From assembly GCF_000600975.2 (NCBI RefSeq), contig NZ_KK088650.1, positions 620,001 to 684,000 of the forward strand: a stretch of DNA of 64,000 bases, read 5' to 3'. Below are positions 35,398 to 44,602 of this stretch, piece by piece. The position numbers were made by a program, and so were the translations under genes. This stretch comes from Limimaricola hongkongensis DSM 17492 (GTDB lineage: Bacteria; Pseudomonadota; Alphaproteobacteria; Rhodobacterales; Rhodobacteraceae). The number at the start of each line of letters is the position of its first letter. Position 1 is the first letter of the stretch. The notes beneath the pieces were generated by a model, which was not told the DNA's origin, searched no databases, and saw only the letters and a list, made by a program, of their open reading frames with translations.

Positions 35398-35907
35398 TCA
35401 GCTGGTTTTGATGTCGGCCTGCGGCGGCTCGTAGAGGCGCCCGCCCACGAGATCCCGCAGGACCAGCAGGTAGCGCAGCATCATGAAGAGGCCGGCAGAG
35501 GGAATGACGGCGTAGATGTAGCCGACGGGAATGCGCATGGCGGGCGACAGCTGGCCCATGCGCGAGGTGTTGAGCACCAGCTTGCCGCCATACCAGACCA
35601 GCATGGCGGCAAAGACCAGACCGAGGCAGGCCGCCCCGATCTGGAGGATCTTGCCGGTTCGGGGACCCGCGAAGGCATAGACCGCCTCGACGCTGATATG
35701 CGAGGCATAGCGGACCCCCATGCCCATGGTCAGAAAGCTCATGGTGATGAGCGAGTAGAGGATCAGCTCCTCCGACCAGAACAGGGAATGGTTGAACACG
35801 TAGCGCGCGATGACCTGCAGGATGGCGACGAGCGTGGCGACGAGGACGAGCCCCGTGACGAGAACGCTCTCGATCCGGTCGACGATGCGGTTGAGCCAGA
35901 CGATCAT
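35398..35907 (-). CDS. TRAP transporter small permease (DctQ), amidase-linked
   Basis: 169 residues, four membrane helices. The family pattern is LQVIARYVFNHSLFWSEELILYSLITMSFLTMGMGVRYASHISVE (about 30-74). It lies 8 nt upstream of dctM and 21 nt downstream of dctP, in one operon. Confidence 0.91.
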   Translation of the reverse strand: MIVWLNRIVDRIESVLVTGLVLVATLVAILQVIARYVFNHSLFWSEELILYSLITMSFLTMGMGVRYASHISVEAVYAFAGPRTGKILQIGAACLGLVFAAMLVWYGGKLVLNTSRMGQLSPAMRIPVGYIYAVIPSAGLFMMLRYLLVLRDLVGGRLYEPPQADIKTS

Positions 35908-35928
35908 GCTAACGGGTCCCCGATCCGG

Positions 35929-36918
35929 TCATTCGCCCTTGGCCGCCGCGAGGGCCTTGTCCATCAGCGCGTCCGAGACCTTGGGACGGAACTCCTCGTA
36001 GATCGGCTGCGAGGCCTCGACGAAGGCGGCGCGGCCTTCCTCGGACAGCTCGATGATCTCGATCTCGTCCGCGATGTCCTCGAGGATGCGCGCCTCGTCC
36101 TGGACGGTGAATTCGCGCGCCGCGTCGCGGCCCGTGATCATCGCCGCCTCGACCACGCTCTTGAGATCGTCGGGCAGGCTGTTCCAGGCCTGCAGGTTCA
36201 TCACCGCCGCATAGGTGTGGTAGGCGTGGTTGGTGAGCGTCATGTAGTCCTGCACCTCGTGGAACTTCATCGAGGCGATGTTGGCCAGCGGGTTCTCCTG
36301 CCCCTCGACGACGCCCTGCTGCAGGCCGTTATAGACCTCGACATAGGCCATCGCGGTCGGGTTGGCGCCATAGGTGCGATAGGTGGAGAGGATCGTCGGC
36401 GCCTGCAGCGTGCGCATCTTGATGCCCTCGAGATCCCCGGGGCCGGCGATCGGGCGGATGTTGTTGGTCATGTTGCGGAAGCCCGCGCCCCACATGGCGA
36501 TGCCGTGCAGGTTGTTGGCCTCCAGCGTGGAGAGCAGCTCGGTGCCGACCTCGCCGTCGAGCACGCGCTTCATCGCCTCGTCGCCCTCCATCAGGAAGGG
36601 CAGGTCGAACAGGTACATCTGCTCGTTGAAATTGGCGAGGTTGCCGGTCGGCGGAATCGCGATGTCGACCAGCCCCATCTGGGTCTGCTCGATGATCTCG
36701 ACATCGCCGCCGAGCTGGGCTGCGGGGCGGATGCTGATCTCGATCCGGCCGTCGGAGTTCTTCTCGACCTCCTCCTTGAACACCACCGCGGCGCGCGCGT
36801 TGGGCGTGTCCTCGGTCAGCACGTGGGCGAAGGTGAACTCGAACTCCGCCGCCGTGGCCGCGGAGCCGAGCAGGGCGCTGGCCATGGCTAGCGAGATCGT
36901 GAGGGTGCGATAGGACAT
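35929..36918 (-). CDS. TRAP transporter solute-binding protein (DctP), amidase-linked
   Basis: 329 residues from ATG 36918 with a signal peptide (ISLAMASALLGSAATAAE). DctP motifs: FTFAHVLTEDTPNARAAVVFKEEVEKNSDGRIEISIRPAAQLGG and LEGIKMRTLQAPTILSTYRTYGANPTAMAYVEVYNGLQQGVVEGQENPLANI (about 155-205). The amidase gene directly upstream suggests an amide-containing carboxylate or its hydrolysis product as ligand. Confidence 0.93.
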   Translation of the reverse strand: MSYRTLTISLAMASALLGSAATAAEFEFTFAHVLTEDTPNARAAVVFKEEVEKNSDGRIEISIRPAAQLGGDVEIIEQTQMGLVDIAIPPTGNLANFNEQMYLFDLPFLMEGDEAMKRVLDGEVGTELLSTLEANNLHGIAMWGAGFRNMTNNIRPIAGPGDLEGIKMRTLQAPTILSTYRTYGANPTAMAYVEVYNGLQQGVVEGQENPLANIASMKFHEVQDYMTLTNHAYHTYAAVMNLQAWNSLPDDLKSVVEAAMITGRDAAREFTVQDEARILEDIADEIEIIELSEEGRAAFVEASQPIYEEFRPKVSDALMDKALAAAKGE

Positions 36919-36965
36919 GTCGTCTCCTGTTGGTTCGTCTTGTTGTTGCTTGGTGGTGGTCGGGG

Positions 36966-38336
36966 TCAGAGCGGCGGCGGCCCGAGAAGCTCGGGGGCCG
37001 CCCCCAGCACCGCCTCGGCCCCGAGGCCGGCGGCGAGCAGCCGCTCCTCCTCGTGGGGCGGGGCGATGATCTGCAGGCCGGTGGGGATGCCGTTGCCGTC
37101 CAGCCCGGTCGGCAGCGTCAGGGCGCACCAGCCCAGAAGATTGACGATGGCGGTGTTGCGCAACGCCATCATGTTGGAGTGCCGGTAGGTCTCGGGATCG
37201 TCGAGATCGGCCAGAAGCGGCGCCGAGATCGGGACGGTCGGGGTGACCATCAGGTCGATGCCCTCGAAGGCCCGCGCCGCCGCGCGCCCGCTTTCGGAGA
37301 GGGTTTCGCGCCGCTGCAGGTAATCGGCGGCGGTGATCTCGCAGGCCTGGTCGACCCGCACCCGGACCGCCGGGTCGAGCCGCGCGATCCGCTCGGGGAA
37401 ATGCCCTTCCAGAAAGCCGCGCAGCTCGGGCGCCCCCAGACCGCCCCGGCGGAAGATGTCGAGCACGCGGTCGAGATGCGGCAGCTCCACCTCCACCAGC
37501 CGCGCCCCGGCCCGCTCCAGCCGGGCGATGGCGGCGCGGGTGGTCTCGGCGATGACCGGGTCGATATCGTCCCAGACGAGATTGGTGACGATGCCGATCC
37601 GCAGACCGCCGGGCGCGCGGGGCGCGACGCGCGCGCGCCCTTCGACCGCGGCAAAGAGATAGGCCAGATCCGCGACCGTCCGGGCCAGCAGGCCGGGCGT
37701 GTCCATCGAGGGCGACAGCGGCACGATCCCGTCGCCAGACCAGCGGCCATGGGTGGTCTTGAGCGCGGTCTGGCCGGTGAAGGAGGCGGGAATGCGCACC
37801 GATCCGGCGGTGTCGGTGCCAAGCGCGGCGAGCGCGCTGCCCTGGGCGAGCGACACGCCCGCGCCCGAGCTCGATCCCCCCGCCGCGCGCGGCGCGCCCG
37901 GCGCCGACCACGGGTTCACCGGGGCGCCCCAATGTGGATTGGTGCCCAGGCCCCCGAAGGCGAACTCCACGGTATGGGTCTTGCCGGTCACGACGCAAAG
38001 CTGGTCGAGCAGGCGCCGCACGAGCGGCCCGGCCCGGCGCCACTCCTTCGGAAACTCGGTATCCGTGCCGGCAAAGACCGGCAGGCCCGGCACACCGTAG
38101 AGATCCTTGACCGAAACCGGCAGCCCCATCATCGGGCCGAGATCGGCGCCGGTCGCGATGAGCGTGTCGATGGCGCCCGCCTGCCGCGCGGCGCGCGCGC
38201 CGTCCCAGCACTTGTAGGCGTTCAGGCGGTCCTCCGTGGCAGCGTGGCGCGCCGTGGCTTCGGCCATGAGCGCGGCAGCGCTCAGCGTGCCGTCGCGCAA
38301 GCCGCGGGCGATATGTTCGAGCGAAGCCTGGAGCAC
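36966..38336 (-). CDS. amidase signature family enzyme
   Basis: 456 residues from GTG 38336, chosen because AGGAGGGG lies 8 nt upstream; the longer ATG start at 38372 has no such site. The catalytic triad is visible: K77 in SVKDLYG, the cis-serine S156 in GGSSSGAG (153-160) and nucleophile S179 in DTAGSVRIP. It hydrolyses an amide to a carboxylate and ammonia or an amine; the substrate is unknown. It heads the operon with the TRAP genes and is divergent from ridA. Confidence 0.88.
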   Translation of the reverse strand: MLQASLEHIARGLRDGTLSAAALMAEATARHAATEDRLNAYKCWDGARAARQAGAIDTLIATGADLGPMMGLPVSVKDLYGVPGLPVFAGTDTEFPKEWRRAGPLVRRLLDQLCVVTGKTHTVEFAFGGLGTNPHWGAPVNPWSAPGAPRAAGGSSSGAGVSLAQGSALAALGTDTAGSVRIPASFTGQTALKTTHGRWSGDGIVPLSPSMDTPGLLARTVADLAYLFAAVEGRARVAPRAPGGLRIGIVTNLVWDDIDPVIAETTRAAIARLERAGARLVEVELPHLDRVLDIFRRGGLGAPELRGFLEGHFPERIARLDPAVRVRVDQACEITAADYLQRRETLSESGRAAARAFEGIDLMVTPTVPISAPLLADLDDPETYRHSNMMALRNTAIVNLLGWCALTLPTGLDGNGIPTGLQIIAPPHEEERLLAAGLGAEAVLGAAPELLGPPPL

Positions 38337-38624
38337 CTGTCGTCCCCTCCTGCGGTTGATCCGGTGCCTCACCCTTATGCAGAGCCTGCCGCAAGGCTAC
38401 TGCCCTGTGCGACAGCTCGATGCGCGGCAGGCGAGCGGGGCGTTGCCGCCGGACGTCATTATCTGTCTGAAACGAAATAATAAAACATGCGAAATGCAGG
38501 TTTTGCCGCGCCGCGCTGTTGTCGCTTCGGCAAAGCCCTGTTGCCGCCTGCGCGCTCGTGGTCGATCCCGAAATGCCTAATTTGGCACCGCACACACACA
38601 GCAAAGCGCATTGGAGACCGACTC

Positions 38625-39110
38625 TTGGCACATGATACCGAACGCCGGCTGAACGAGATGGGCATCATCCTGCCCCGGCGGCCGAAACCGATCGGCAACT
38701 ACGTCCCCGGCGTGGTGGTGGGCAACATGCTCTACACCTCCGGCACGCTGGGCACGCAGCCGGACGAGAACGACAACGACGTGCTGCCCTATGTCGGACG
38801 GGTCGGATCGGACCTCACGATCGAGGAGGGCTATGCCTCGGCGCGGCTGATGGCGATCAACCACCTCGCCATGATGAAGGCGGTGCTGGGCGATCTCGAC
38901 CGGGTGAAGCGGATCGTGAAGATGATCGGCTACGTCTCCTGCGCGCCTGATTTCTACGAGCCGCACAAGGTGCTCAACGGCGTCTCCGACCTGTTCGTCG
39001 CGCTATGGGGCGAAGAGAACGGCCGCCATGCCCGCGCGGCGCTGACCCAGCACGTGCTGGGGCTGAACGCCCCGGTCGAGGCCGACATCACGATCGAGCT
39101 TCACGCCTGA
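38625..39110 (+). CDS. RidA-family enamine/imine deaminase-like protein
   Basis: 161 residues from TTG 38625, with GGAGA 8 nt upstream; this start gives the usual 'ERRLNEMGIILPRRPKPIGNYVPG' opening. ATG 38658 is the alternative and would cut the first helix. RidA features: LYTSGTLGTQP and VKRIVKMIGYVSCAPDF (about 93-109). RidA proteins hydrolyse reactive enamines/imines made by amino-acid catabolism. It lies opposite the amidase-TRAP operon and probably removes reactive products of that pathway. It overlaps the convergent LysR gene by 10 nt. Confidence 0.87.
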   Translation: MAHDTERRLNEMGIILPRRPKPIGNYVPGVVVGNMLYTSGTLGTQPDENDNDVLPYVGRVGSDLTIEEGYASARLMAINHLAMMKAVLGDLDRVKRIVKMIGYVSCAPDFYEPHKVLNGVSDLFVALWGEENGRHARAALTQHVLGLNAPVEADITIELHA

Positions 39111-40045
39111 TCGGCGCGCAGGCGGGCGAGCAGCGCGGCATCCGACGTCTCGCCCTCCGCGAAGACCGAAAGGATCGAGGCGATGAAGGCCTCGCAGGCG
39201 GGGGAGCGATGCTGCCCCCGCCGCACCACCGCATAGATGAAACGATGCTCGAAATCGTTGCAATCGAGGTTCAGCGGCACCAGCTGGCCGAGCGTCACCT
39301 CGCGCATCACCGCCTGCAGCGGCAGATAGACGATCGCGTTGTTGCGGATCGCGTGCCGGATCAGGAAATGGAACTGGTCGGCGACCACGATCGGGCGCGG
39401 CGTCACGCCGATCCGGGCGAAGGCGCGGTTGAGCAGGTGATGGATGCCAAAGCCCGAATCCGGCATCACGCAGGGCTCCTGGGCCAGATCGTCGAGCCGG
39501 AGCTTGCGCCCATCCGCCAGCGGGTGCTTGGGCGGCGCCAGCGCCAGAAGCGGCTGGCGCCATTGCCCGACCGTCTCGATCCCTTCATGGGTATAGTGGT
39601 CATAGACGAAGCCGATCTGCGACAGATGCTGCTCGACCGCTTCGAGCACCCGTTCGCGCCCCCGGATCCGCACCCGGAACTCGACGCCCGGATGCCGGGC
39701 GCGAAACCCGGTGATATGCGCCGACAGGAACGGATCGGTGATTCCCTCGACGGTGGCGATCGAAACGGTCCCGGCCTTGAGATCATACAGATCGGCGATG
39801 TCGCCCTTGGCCACTTCGATGCGGTTGAAGACCACGGCCAGATGATCGACGAGCAGCTTGCCCGCCTCGGTCAGTTCCACGCCCTCGGCGCGGCGATCGA
39901 GAAGCTGTCCGCCGAATTCATGTTCGAGCTTCACGATCTGCCGGCTGATCGCCGAAGGGGAGACATGCAGCCGTTCAGCCGCAAGGCGAATGGATTTGAA
40001 ACGGGCCACATGAAGGAAATACTGGCCGGCTGTCAGGTTTATCAT
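39101..40045 (-). CDS. LysR-family transcriptional regulator
   Basis: 314 residues from ATG 40045. The helix-turn-helix (VARFKSIRLAAERLHVSPSAISRQIVKLEHEFG, about 14-46) is followed by a LysR effector domain. The RBS is weak, and an in-frame ATG farther upstream lies in degenerate IS sequence, so this start is preferred. It probably regulates the neighbouring amidase-TRAP-ridA genes. It is the last intact gene before the decayed island. Confidence 0.87.
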   Translation of the reverse strand: MINLTAGQYFLHVARFKSIRLAAERLHVSPSAISRQIVKLEHEFGGQLLDRRAEGVELTEAGKLLVDHLAVVFNRIEVAKGDIADLYDLKAGTVSIATVEGITDPFLSAHITGFRARHPGVEFRVRIRGRERVLEAVEQHLSQIGFVYDHYTHEGIETVGQWRQPLLALAPPKHPLADGRKLRLDDLAQEPCVMPDSGFGIHHLLNRAFARIGVTPRPIVVADQFHFLIRHAIRNNAIVYLPLQAVMREVTLGQLVPLNLDCNDFEHRFIYAVVRRGQHRSPACEAFIASILSVFAEGETSDAALLARLRADQA

Positions 40046-40168
40046 GGTGCTCTGGGCGTTCTGGATGGCTTTGTTGCGCGAAACCGGGGGCTCTCTTTCC
40101 CGGATGGGGGGCGCGACCTTTGTGACAGCTATGCCAAGGACGGTATAGCGGTTGGGCATTGCCACGCG

Positions 40169-40483
40169 GATCGAATGGCCCCGTGTTTCCTGGACGCCCT
40201 CGTGCCTCGGTTTCTGCTGTCGCTCGAACTCGAGGGACGACAGCATTCCGTTTCGCGCATGCCTGCGCTTCGCAGGACATCTCGATGTCATTGAACGCGT
40301 TCCGCCGGTCTTTTTCGCGCGTGCGGCGGGTCCAGCGCCCGATCCGTTCGCGCCCGGGCAGGTTGAAGGCGTTCTCGGGCGAGACCTTGTCCGCCATTGG
40401 TCGAGCGCATTGTCATGGCAGTTGTCGCGACGGCTCGTGGAGTGCTTGAGATCGTGGGCCTTCAGGAAAGCGGCCCGGTCCAT
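40169..40483 (-). pseudogene. IS3-family transposase (OrfB) fragment, frameshifted
   Basis: The minus strand reads FLKAHDLKHSTSRRDNCHDNA from 40483, then shifts frame to NAFNLPGRERIGRWTRRTRE, and returns to KRRHARNGMLSSLEFERQQK and GVQETRG. These are the C-terminal DDE-domain pieces of IS3-group transposases in the correct order. At least two frameshifts and loss of the N-terminal part make it a dead remnant. It is cut off 12 nt before direct repeat copy A. Confidence 0.8.
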
Positions 40484-40494
40484 GCTGACGAACC

Positions 40495-40639
40495 GGCTCT
40501 ACGGCGACTGGAAGGGCGGGAGGGCCGAGGCGGTGTCACAGCCGCAGACGGCTGTAGCGCATGAAGCGATCCAGAGCGATGTGAGGCTCTGACTTCATTG
40601 GGTTTTCTGGAAAACCTGGCTGAGGCAATAGGATTGCAG
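40495..40639 (+). repeat. direct repeat copy A, left edge of accessory island
   Basis: It matches 52124-52293 in the same orientation at roughly 80% by eye, apart from a 23-nt stretch present only in copy B. It carries a short coding tail ending AVSQPQTAVAHEAIQS..RL (stop 40592), then TTTTCTGGAAAACCTGGCTG. The matched tail in copy B is AVSQSQTAVAHESIQS..RL. Tails of this kind resemble the C-termini of tyrosine integrases, but the domain itself is missing here. Confidence 0.65.
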
Positions 40640-41108
40640 TATAAGTAATTGATATAAATGTGTTTTATTGGATATCTTGGTATATTGTGTCAACCGCTTA
40701 GTGGGCAAAACCAACCATGTGCTTCAGCTTGTGTCTCATGGATATGGACGGTCCGGCATCACACCGAGATCGCGCTGGTGGCCCAAGGTGTCGGATCAAG
40801 GCTGGATCGAACGAGCCCAAGCCTGCTGCTGGAGCAAGAAGATGAGAGAGCTCTCATTCCGCGCGATCGGACCAGCAGGAGGCCGGCGATGTCATTCCCA
40901 CGAGGCGGCGATTACCCCAAGAAGGTAAGTTGGCCTGTTCACCGGGGGATGAGGCAAATAGCCGACATTCGCTGCGATTGTGTCAATGGACCATCATGCA
41001 GGCTGCGTCGATCCGTTGAGACCACCGAATAAAGCGGGCATCGGTGTCTTGTTCCGGGGAGCGGGAGTCCCGGTTCGGCCGAGACCGCAAATTTTAAACT
41101 GCAATCGG
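40640..41108. other. AT-richer stretch without a recognisable gene
   Basis: The first ~100 bases are clearly lower in GC (AATTGATATAAATGTG, TTGGATATCTTGGTATATTG) than the rest of the window. Several short open frames exist, none with a recognisable motif or a good RBS. It is likely foreign or decayed DNA just inside the island edge. Confidence 0.5.
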
Positions 41109-41909
41109 TCAGTATCCCGGCTTCACCGCTCCACTTATCCGTTCGAGTGGCGCAAAGCCCGCACGTCGATAGATGCGATGAGCGGGGCTGTCCGGATCTG
41201 CGGCGATCAGCACACTGACGCCGGGCGCACGGGACACGGCCCACTCATTGGCGATTGCCAGAAGCGAAGTGCAGATACCGCGACGACGGTATTCCATTCG
41301 AGTTTCGACCGCTTGGTATCGCGCGACACGGTCGTCATGAAAGATTCCCATGTCAGCCACCAAGCGGGTGTCGTCGAAAACGCCGAACCAGCAGCCCAAG
41401 CCAGTTTCGACCAAGCGCCGGTACCCGGCGACACGACGTGTTATGAACGCGCGGTGGTCGGAGCCGCTGTAACCGTCCTCCAGGCTGGTTTCGTATTGAA
41501 GGGCGGCAACCTGCGCCCAAGCGGAGGCGGTGTCTACGATGCCAAAACGTAGTCCCGCAGGCAGCGGGGGTGCGGCAATCGGTGCCTTCAGGACGAGGAA
41601 TTCGACCGCATCCAGATCGAAACCTTGCGAAAGTAGATAATCTCCTGCCGAGCCGAGAGCGAGGCCGGGTATGTCCCATTCGAGACAGATATGCGCGCTG
41701 TCCGGAAATGCCCGCCTGGACAGCGCCACATGCGCTACCGGGTCATCCGGTCGGTCTCGGAGGATCACCCGATTTCCATACCAATAGCTGGGTTGGCTCG
41801 GCGTGCGTAGCACGAGATGATTGCCGCGATCCTCAAGCTGCGACAAGTCGCGCATGATCAGCAGATCGGTGGCGATACCGTAAGAGCGGACCGGAATATC
41901 AGGACCCAT
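41109..41909 (-). CDS. GNAT-family N-acetyltransferase
   Basis: 266 residues from ATG 41909, with GAGGTG upstream. The N-terminal ~130 residues are a separate part (YGIATDLLIMRDLSQLEDRGNHLVLRTPSQPSYWYGN). The C-terminal half is a GNAT domain with the acetyl-CoA loop RMEYRRRGICTSLLAIANEWA (about 213-233) and IYRRAGF at the end. It transfers an acetyl group to an unknown amine. It lies inside the island and has no clear partner. Confidence 0.8.
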   Translation of the reverse strand: MGPDIPVRSYGIATDLLIMRDLSQLEDRGNHLVLRTPSQPSYWYGNRVILRDRPDDPVAHVALSRRAFPDSAHICLEWDIPGLALGSAGDYLLSQGFDLDAVEFLVLKAPIAAPPLPAGLRFGIVDTASAWAQVAALQYETSLEDGYSGSDHRAFITRRVAGYRRLVETGLGCWFGVFDDTRLVADMGIFHDDRVARYQAVETRMEYRRRGICTSLLAIANEWAVSRAPGVSVLIAADPDSPAHRIYRRAGFAPLERISGAVKPGY

Positions 41910-42206
41910 AGGCACCTCGCAGGCTTCTATTCTACCAGAAGGTAGTCGGAAGCATTCCTCCAAGCGCAATGACTGCTTTGAATTTGGAGGTGACGTTCGC
42001 TGCGGCGAGCACCTAGGTCCAGTTTGGCCGTTCCCGTTGCCACGCCTACCTACATTTGCCAAATGCTGCTCATCATGGTCTCCCTGCCTCAAATTTGTGG
42101 AAGAAGGCGTCCACGAGACACGGGGCTGTTCATCTCCAAGTTTGATCGGCGGCTAGGAAGGGCACATGATGGGCGGTGCCAACGGCTCCATGTGAAGGCG
42201 CTCGAC

Positions 42207-43250
42207 ATGTCATGTCACTCTCTGTCCGTCCGCCGGCTGGGCCTGGTGGTCATGGCGCTCGGCCTGACTTCCGCTGCGGCGTCGGCCGACGAGGACGTTC
42301 TACGCTGGCGCATGAACAGCCTGCTCTATCCGAAGCTATTCGGCGAAGCCGGGTCCTACTTCGCCGCCGAGGTCGAGCGCCTGACAGCGGGCCACTTTGT
42401 CATCGAGGTGCGGGACCGGATGGTCCTCGATCAGGATAGCTTCGGCGCGCTCGAAGCCGGTCTGATCGACGCGGTCTGGGGGTCGGCCGGTCATCACCAC
42501 CGCGAGGACCCGGCGTTCGCGATCTTCAGTGGCTTCCCTTTCGGACCGGGCCCCGAGGGCTTCACGGCCTGGATGCGCGAGGGCGGTGGAGCCGAGGCGC
42601 TCGACGCGATCTATGCGCGCCATGGTCTCAGGAGTTTCTATTGCGGAGTCCTGCCGGCCGAGGGTGGCGGCTGGTTCCGCGCACCTGTCGAAACGGTCGC
42701 CGATCTCGACGGGCTGCCCATGCGTGCCTTCGGCTACGGCGCGCTGACGCTGAGGGCGCTCGGCGTCGTGCCCTACGAGTTACCAGCGGCCGACATCCGC
42801 CCGGCGCTGGAGACCGGGCTGATCGCGGCGGCGGAGTTCTCGTTGCCGTCGATCGACGCCGATCTCGGCCTGCACGAGGCGGCGGGGCATCTTTACATGC
42901 CCGGCTGGCAGCAGCCGGCGACCTCGCTTGAGCTGCTGATGCCCGAGCGCAGCTGGGTGGCGCTCTCGGATGACCGTCGGTCCGCGATCGAGGCGGCCTG
43001 CGAGGCGACGCTGACATGGTCGCTCGAGACGGCGCAGATGCGGCAGGTGGCGGCACTGGAGCGGTTCCGCGCCGAAGGGGTCGAGGTCCATGATTGGCCC
43101 GAGGAGATCCTTGCAGGGCTGCGACGGGCCTGGGCGAAGGTGATCGCCGAGGAGACCGCCCGCGATCCGCTGCTTGCCGCGGCCTGGGAAAGTTATCTGA
43201 ACCATGCCGAAGGCCGAGGCGCTGCCTCGGCGCAGGGCCATATCGATTAG
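42207..43250 (+). CDS. orphan TRAP DctP-like periplasmic binding protein
   Basis: 347 residues from ATG 42207, with a signal peptide (LVVMALGLTSAAASADE). DctP-like features: GSYFAAEVERLTAGHFVIEVRDRMVLDQDSFGALEAGLIDAVWG and VADLDGLPMRAFGYGALTLRALGVVPYELPAADIRPALETGLIAAAEF. No permease genes are nearby, so it may serve a distant TRAP system, or act as a ligand sensor for the adjacent CadC-like regulator. It is more diverged than the other DctP proteins here. Confidence 0.82.
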   Translation: MSCHSLSVRRLGLVVMALGLTSAAASADEDVLRWRMNSLLYPKLFGEAGSYFAAEVERLTAGHFVIEVRDRMVLDQDSFGALEAGLIDAVWGSAGHHHREDPAFAIFSGFPFGPGPEGFTAWMREGGGAEALDAIYARHGLRSFYCGVLPAEGGGWFRAPVETVADLDGLPMRAFGYGALTLRALGVVPYELPAADIRPALETGLIAAAEFSLPSIDADLGLHEAAGHLYMPGWQQPATSLELLMPERSWVALSDDRRSAIEAACEATLTWSLETAQMRQVAALERFRAEGVEVHDWPEEILAGLRRAWAKVIAEETARDPLLAAAWESYLNHAEGRGAASAQGHID

Positions 43251-43256
43251 GGCGCA

Positions 43257-44474
43257 TCAGTCAGGCAGCCCGGCCCGTCGCAGCCCGTCGAGGAACCGCT
43301 CCCGGCTGTCGCGATCGGACCAGCCGTCGAGCGACTGCGCCACCGCGGCGATGCTGCTTTCCGGGCGGCGGCCCTCGGCGGCCTGAATGATCGCGGCCGC
43401 CTCATCGGTGCGGCCTGCCTGCGCGAGGCTCGATGCCAGCAGCCAGCCGGGCCACCAGCGCGTGCCGGTGAATGTGCCGGCGCCATGCAGCGCACCGAAG
43501 GCTTCCGCCGCACGGGCCGGCTCCTGCGAGACGAGATAGCTCAGCCCGGCCACCTGCCGATACCACCCCGGCGGGGTCGGATCGAGACGCAATGCCTGCT
43601 CGATATGGCCCACGGCTTCAGCGCCATGGCCGGTCAGCGCCAGCACATGTGCCAGCACGGCGAGGTTATCGGCCTCATCGGGCTCGATCGTCACCGCCGC
43701 CCGCGCATTGGCCAGCGCATCGACCGGAGAGCGCATCTCGGGAAAGGGGGAGAGCAGCCGCATTTCGGCCAGCAACCGATGCGCGTCGGAACCGCCTCCT
43801 CGGGCCACTGCACGCTTCACCATCTCGATGGCCCGCGCCATCTCGCGGCGGCCTCCGCCCCATGCGAGATGCTGGACTTCGAGCCAGTAGGTCAGGCCAA
43901 GGTCAGCCCAAGCCACCGCGTCGTCGGGATCGTCCGCGACCGCTGCCTCGAGCAACGCGCGCGCCTGCTCGTTGTCCTCTCGTCTCTGCCAGTTCCGCCC
44001 GTCGAGCAGCGTCTCGGCGGCAATGGCCCGGCCCTGCATCACAGGCGAAGCGTCCGGTTCGGCAGGCTTCGTCAGCCATCCCAGACCCACCAAGACGACG
44101 GCCACGACGACGGCCGCGCCGAGCCGAACCGTGCGCTGCGGTCGGTTGTCGGGCGGCGCATTCCCTGTCTCTTTCTCGAGCACGTAGCCACGCCGGGGCA
44201 CCGTGCGCAGCAGCGCTGCACCGCGCGGTCCCAGCGCGCGCCTGATGTCGCTTATGCATTGCGCCAGAGAGTCGTCGGACACGATGACGTCCGGCCATGC
44301 GTCGCGCAGGAGATCGTCCTTGGCCACCAGTTCCCCGCGCCGCGCCAGCAGGAGTTCGAGCACGCGAAAGGATTTGGCGCGCAGAACCCGCTCGGCGCCG
44401 GTCTCATCCACGAGCCGACCGCGCTTGGGGTTCAGCACGATGTCGCCAATCCGGATGGTCTCACATGCCTCCAC
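43257..44474 (-). CDS. membrane-anchored winged-helix/TPR regulator (CadC/HilA-like)
   Basis: 405 residues. An OmpR-type winged helix fills about 5-100 (FRVLELLLARRGELVAKDDLLRDAWPDVIVSDDSLAQCISDIRRALG; TVPRRGYVLE). One membrane helix follows (VRLGAAVVVAVVLVGLGWL, about 117-135), then a periplasmic TPR-like domain (ALLEAAVADDPDDAVAWADLGLTYWLE; AVGHIEQALRLDPTPPGWYRQVAGLSYL). It resembles ToxR/CadC one-component regulators that sense periplasmic signals. It ends 6 nt from the convergent orphan binding protein. Confidence 0.85.
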   Translation of the reverse strand: MEACETIRIGDIVLNPKRGRLVDETGAERVLRAKSFRVLELLLARRGELVAKDDLLRDAWPDVIVSDDSLAQCISDIRRALGPRGAALLRTVPRRGYVLEKETGNAPPDNRPQRTVRLGAAVVVAVVLVGLGWLTKPAEPDASPVMQGRAIAAETLLDGRNWQRREDNEQARALLEAAVADDPDDAVAWADLGLTYWLEVQHLAWGGGRREMARAIEMVKRAVARGGGSDAHRLLAEMRLLSPFPEMRSPVDALANARAAVTIEPDEADNLAVLAHVLALTGHGAEAVGHIEQALRLDPTPPGWYRQVAGLSYLVSQEPARAAEAFGALHGAGTFTGTRWWPGWLLASSLAQAGRTDEAAAIIQAAEGRRPESSIAAVAQSLDGWSDRDSRERFLDGLRRAGLPD

Positions 44475-44602
44475 GACGATGACCCGGTGCTGGACCTGCC
44501 GATTTTAGCACAATTTCAAGCGCCCTTCAGGCCGTTTTCAGGACTTGGGCCCCGCTTGGCCGCAGCTTCAGAAGACACCGTCACGGCCTTGGGAGGATCA
44601 TC

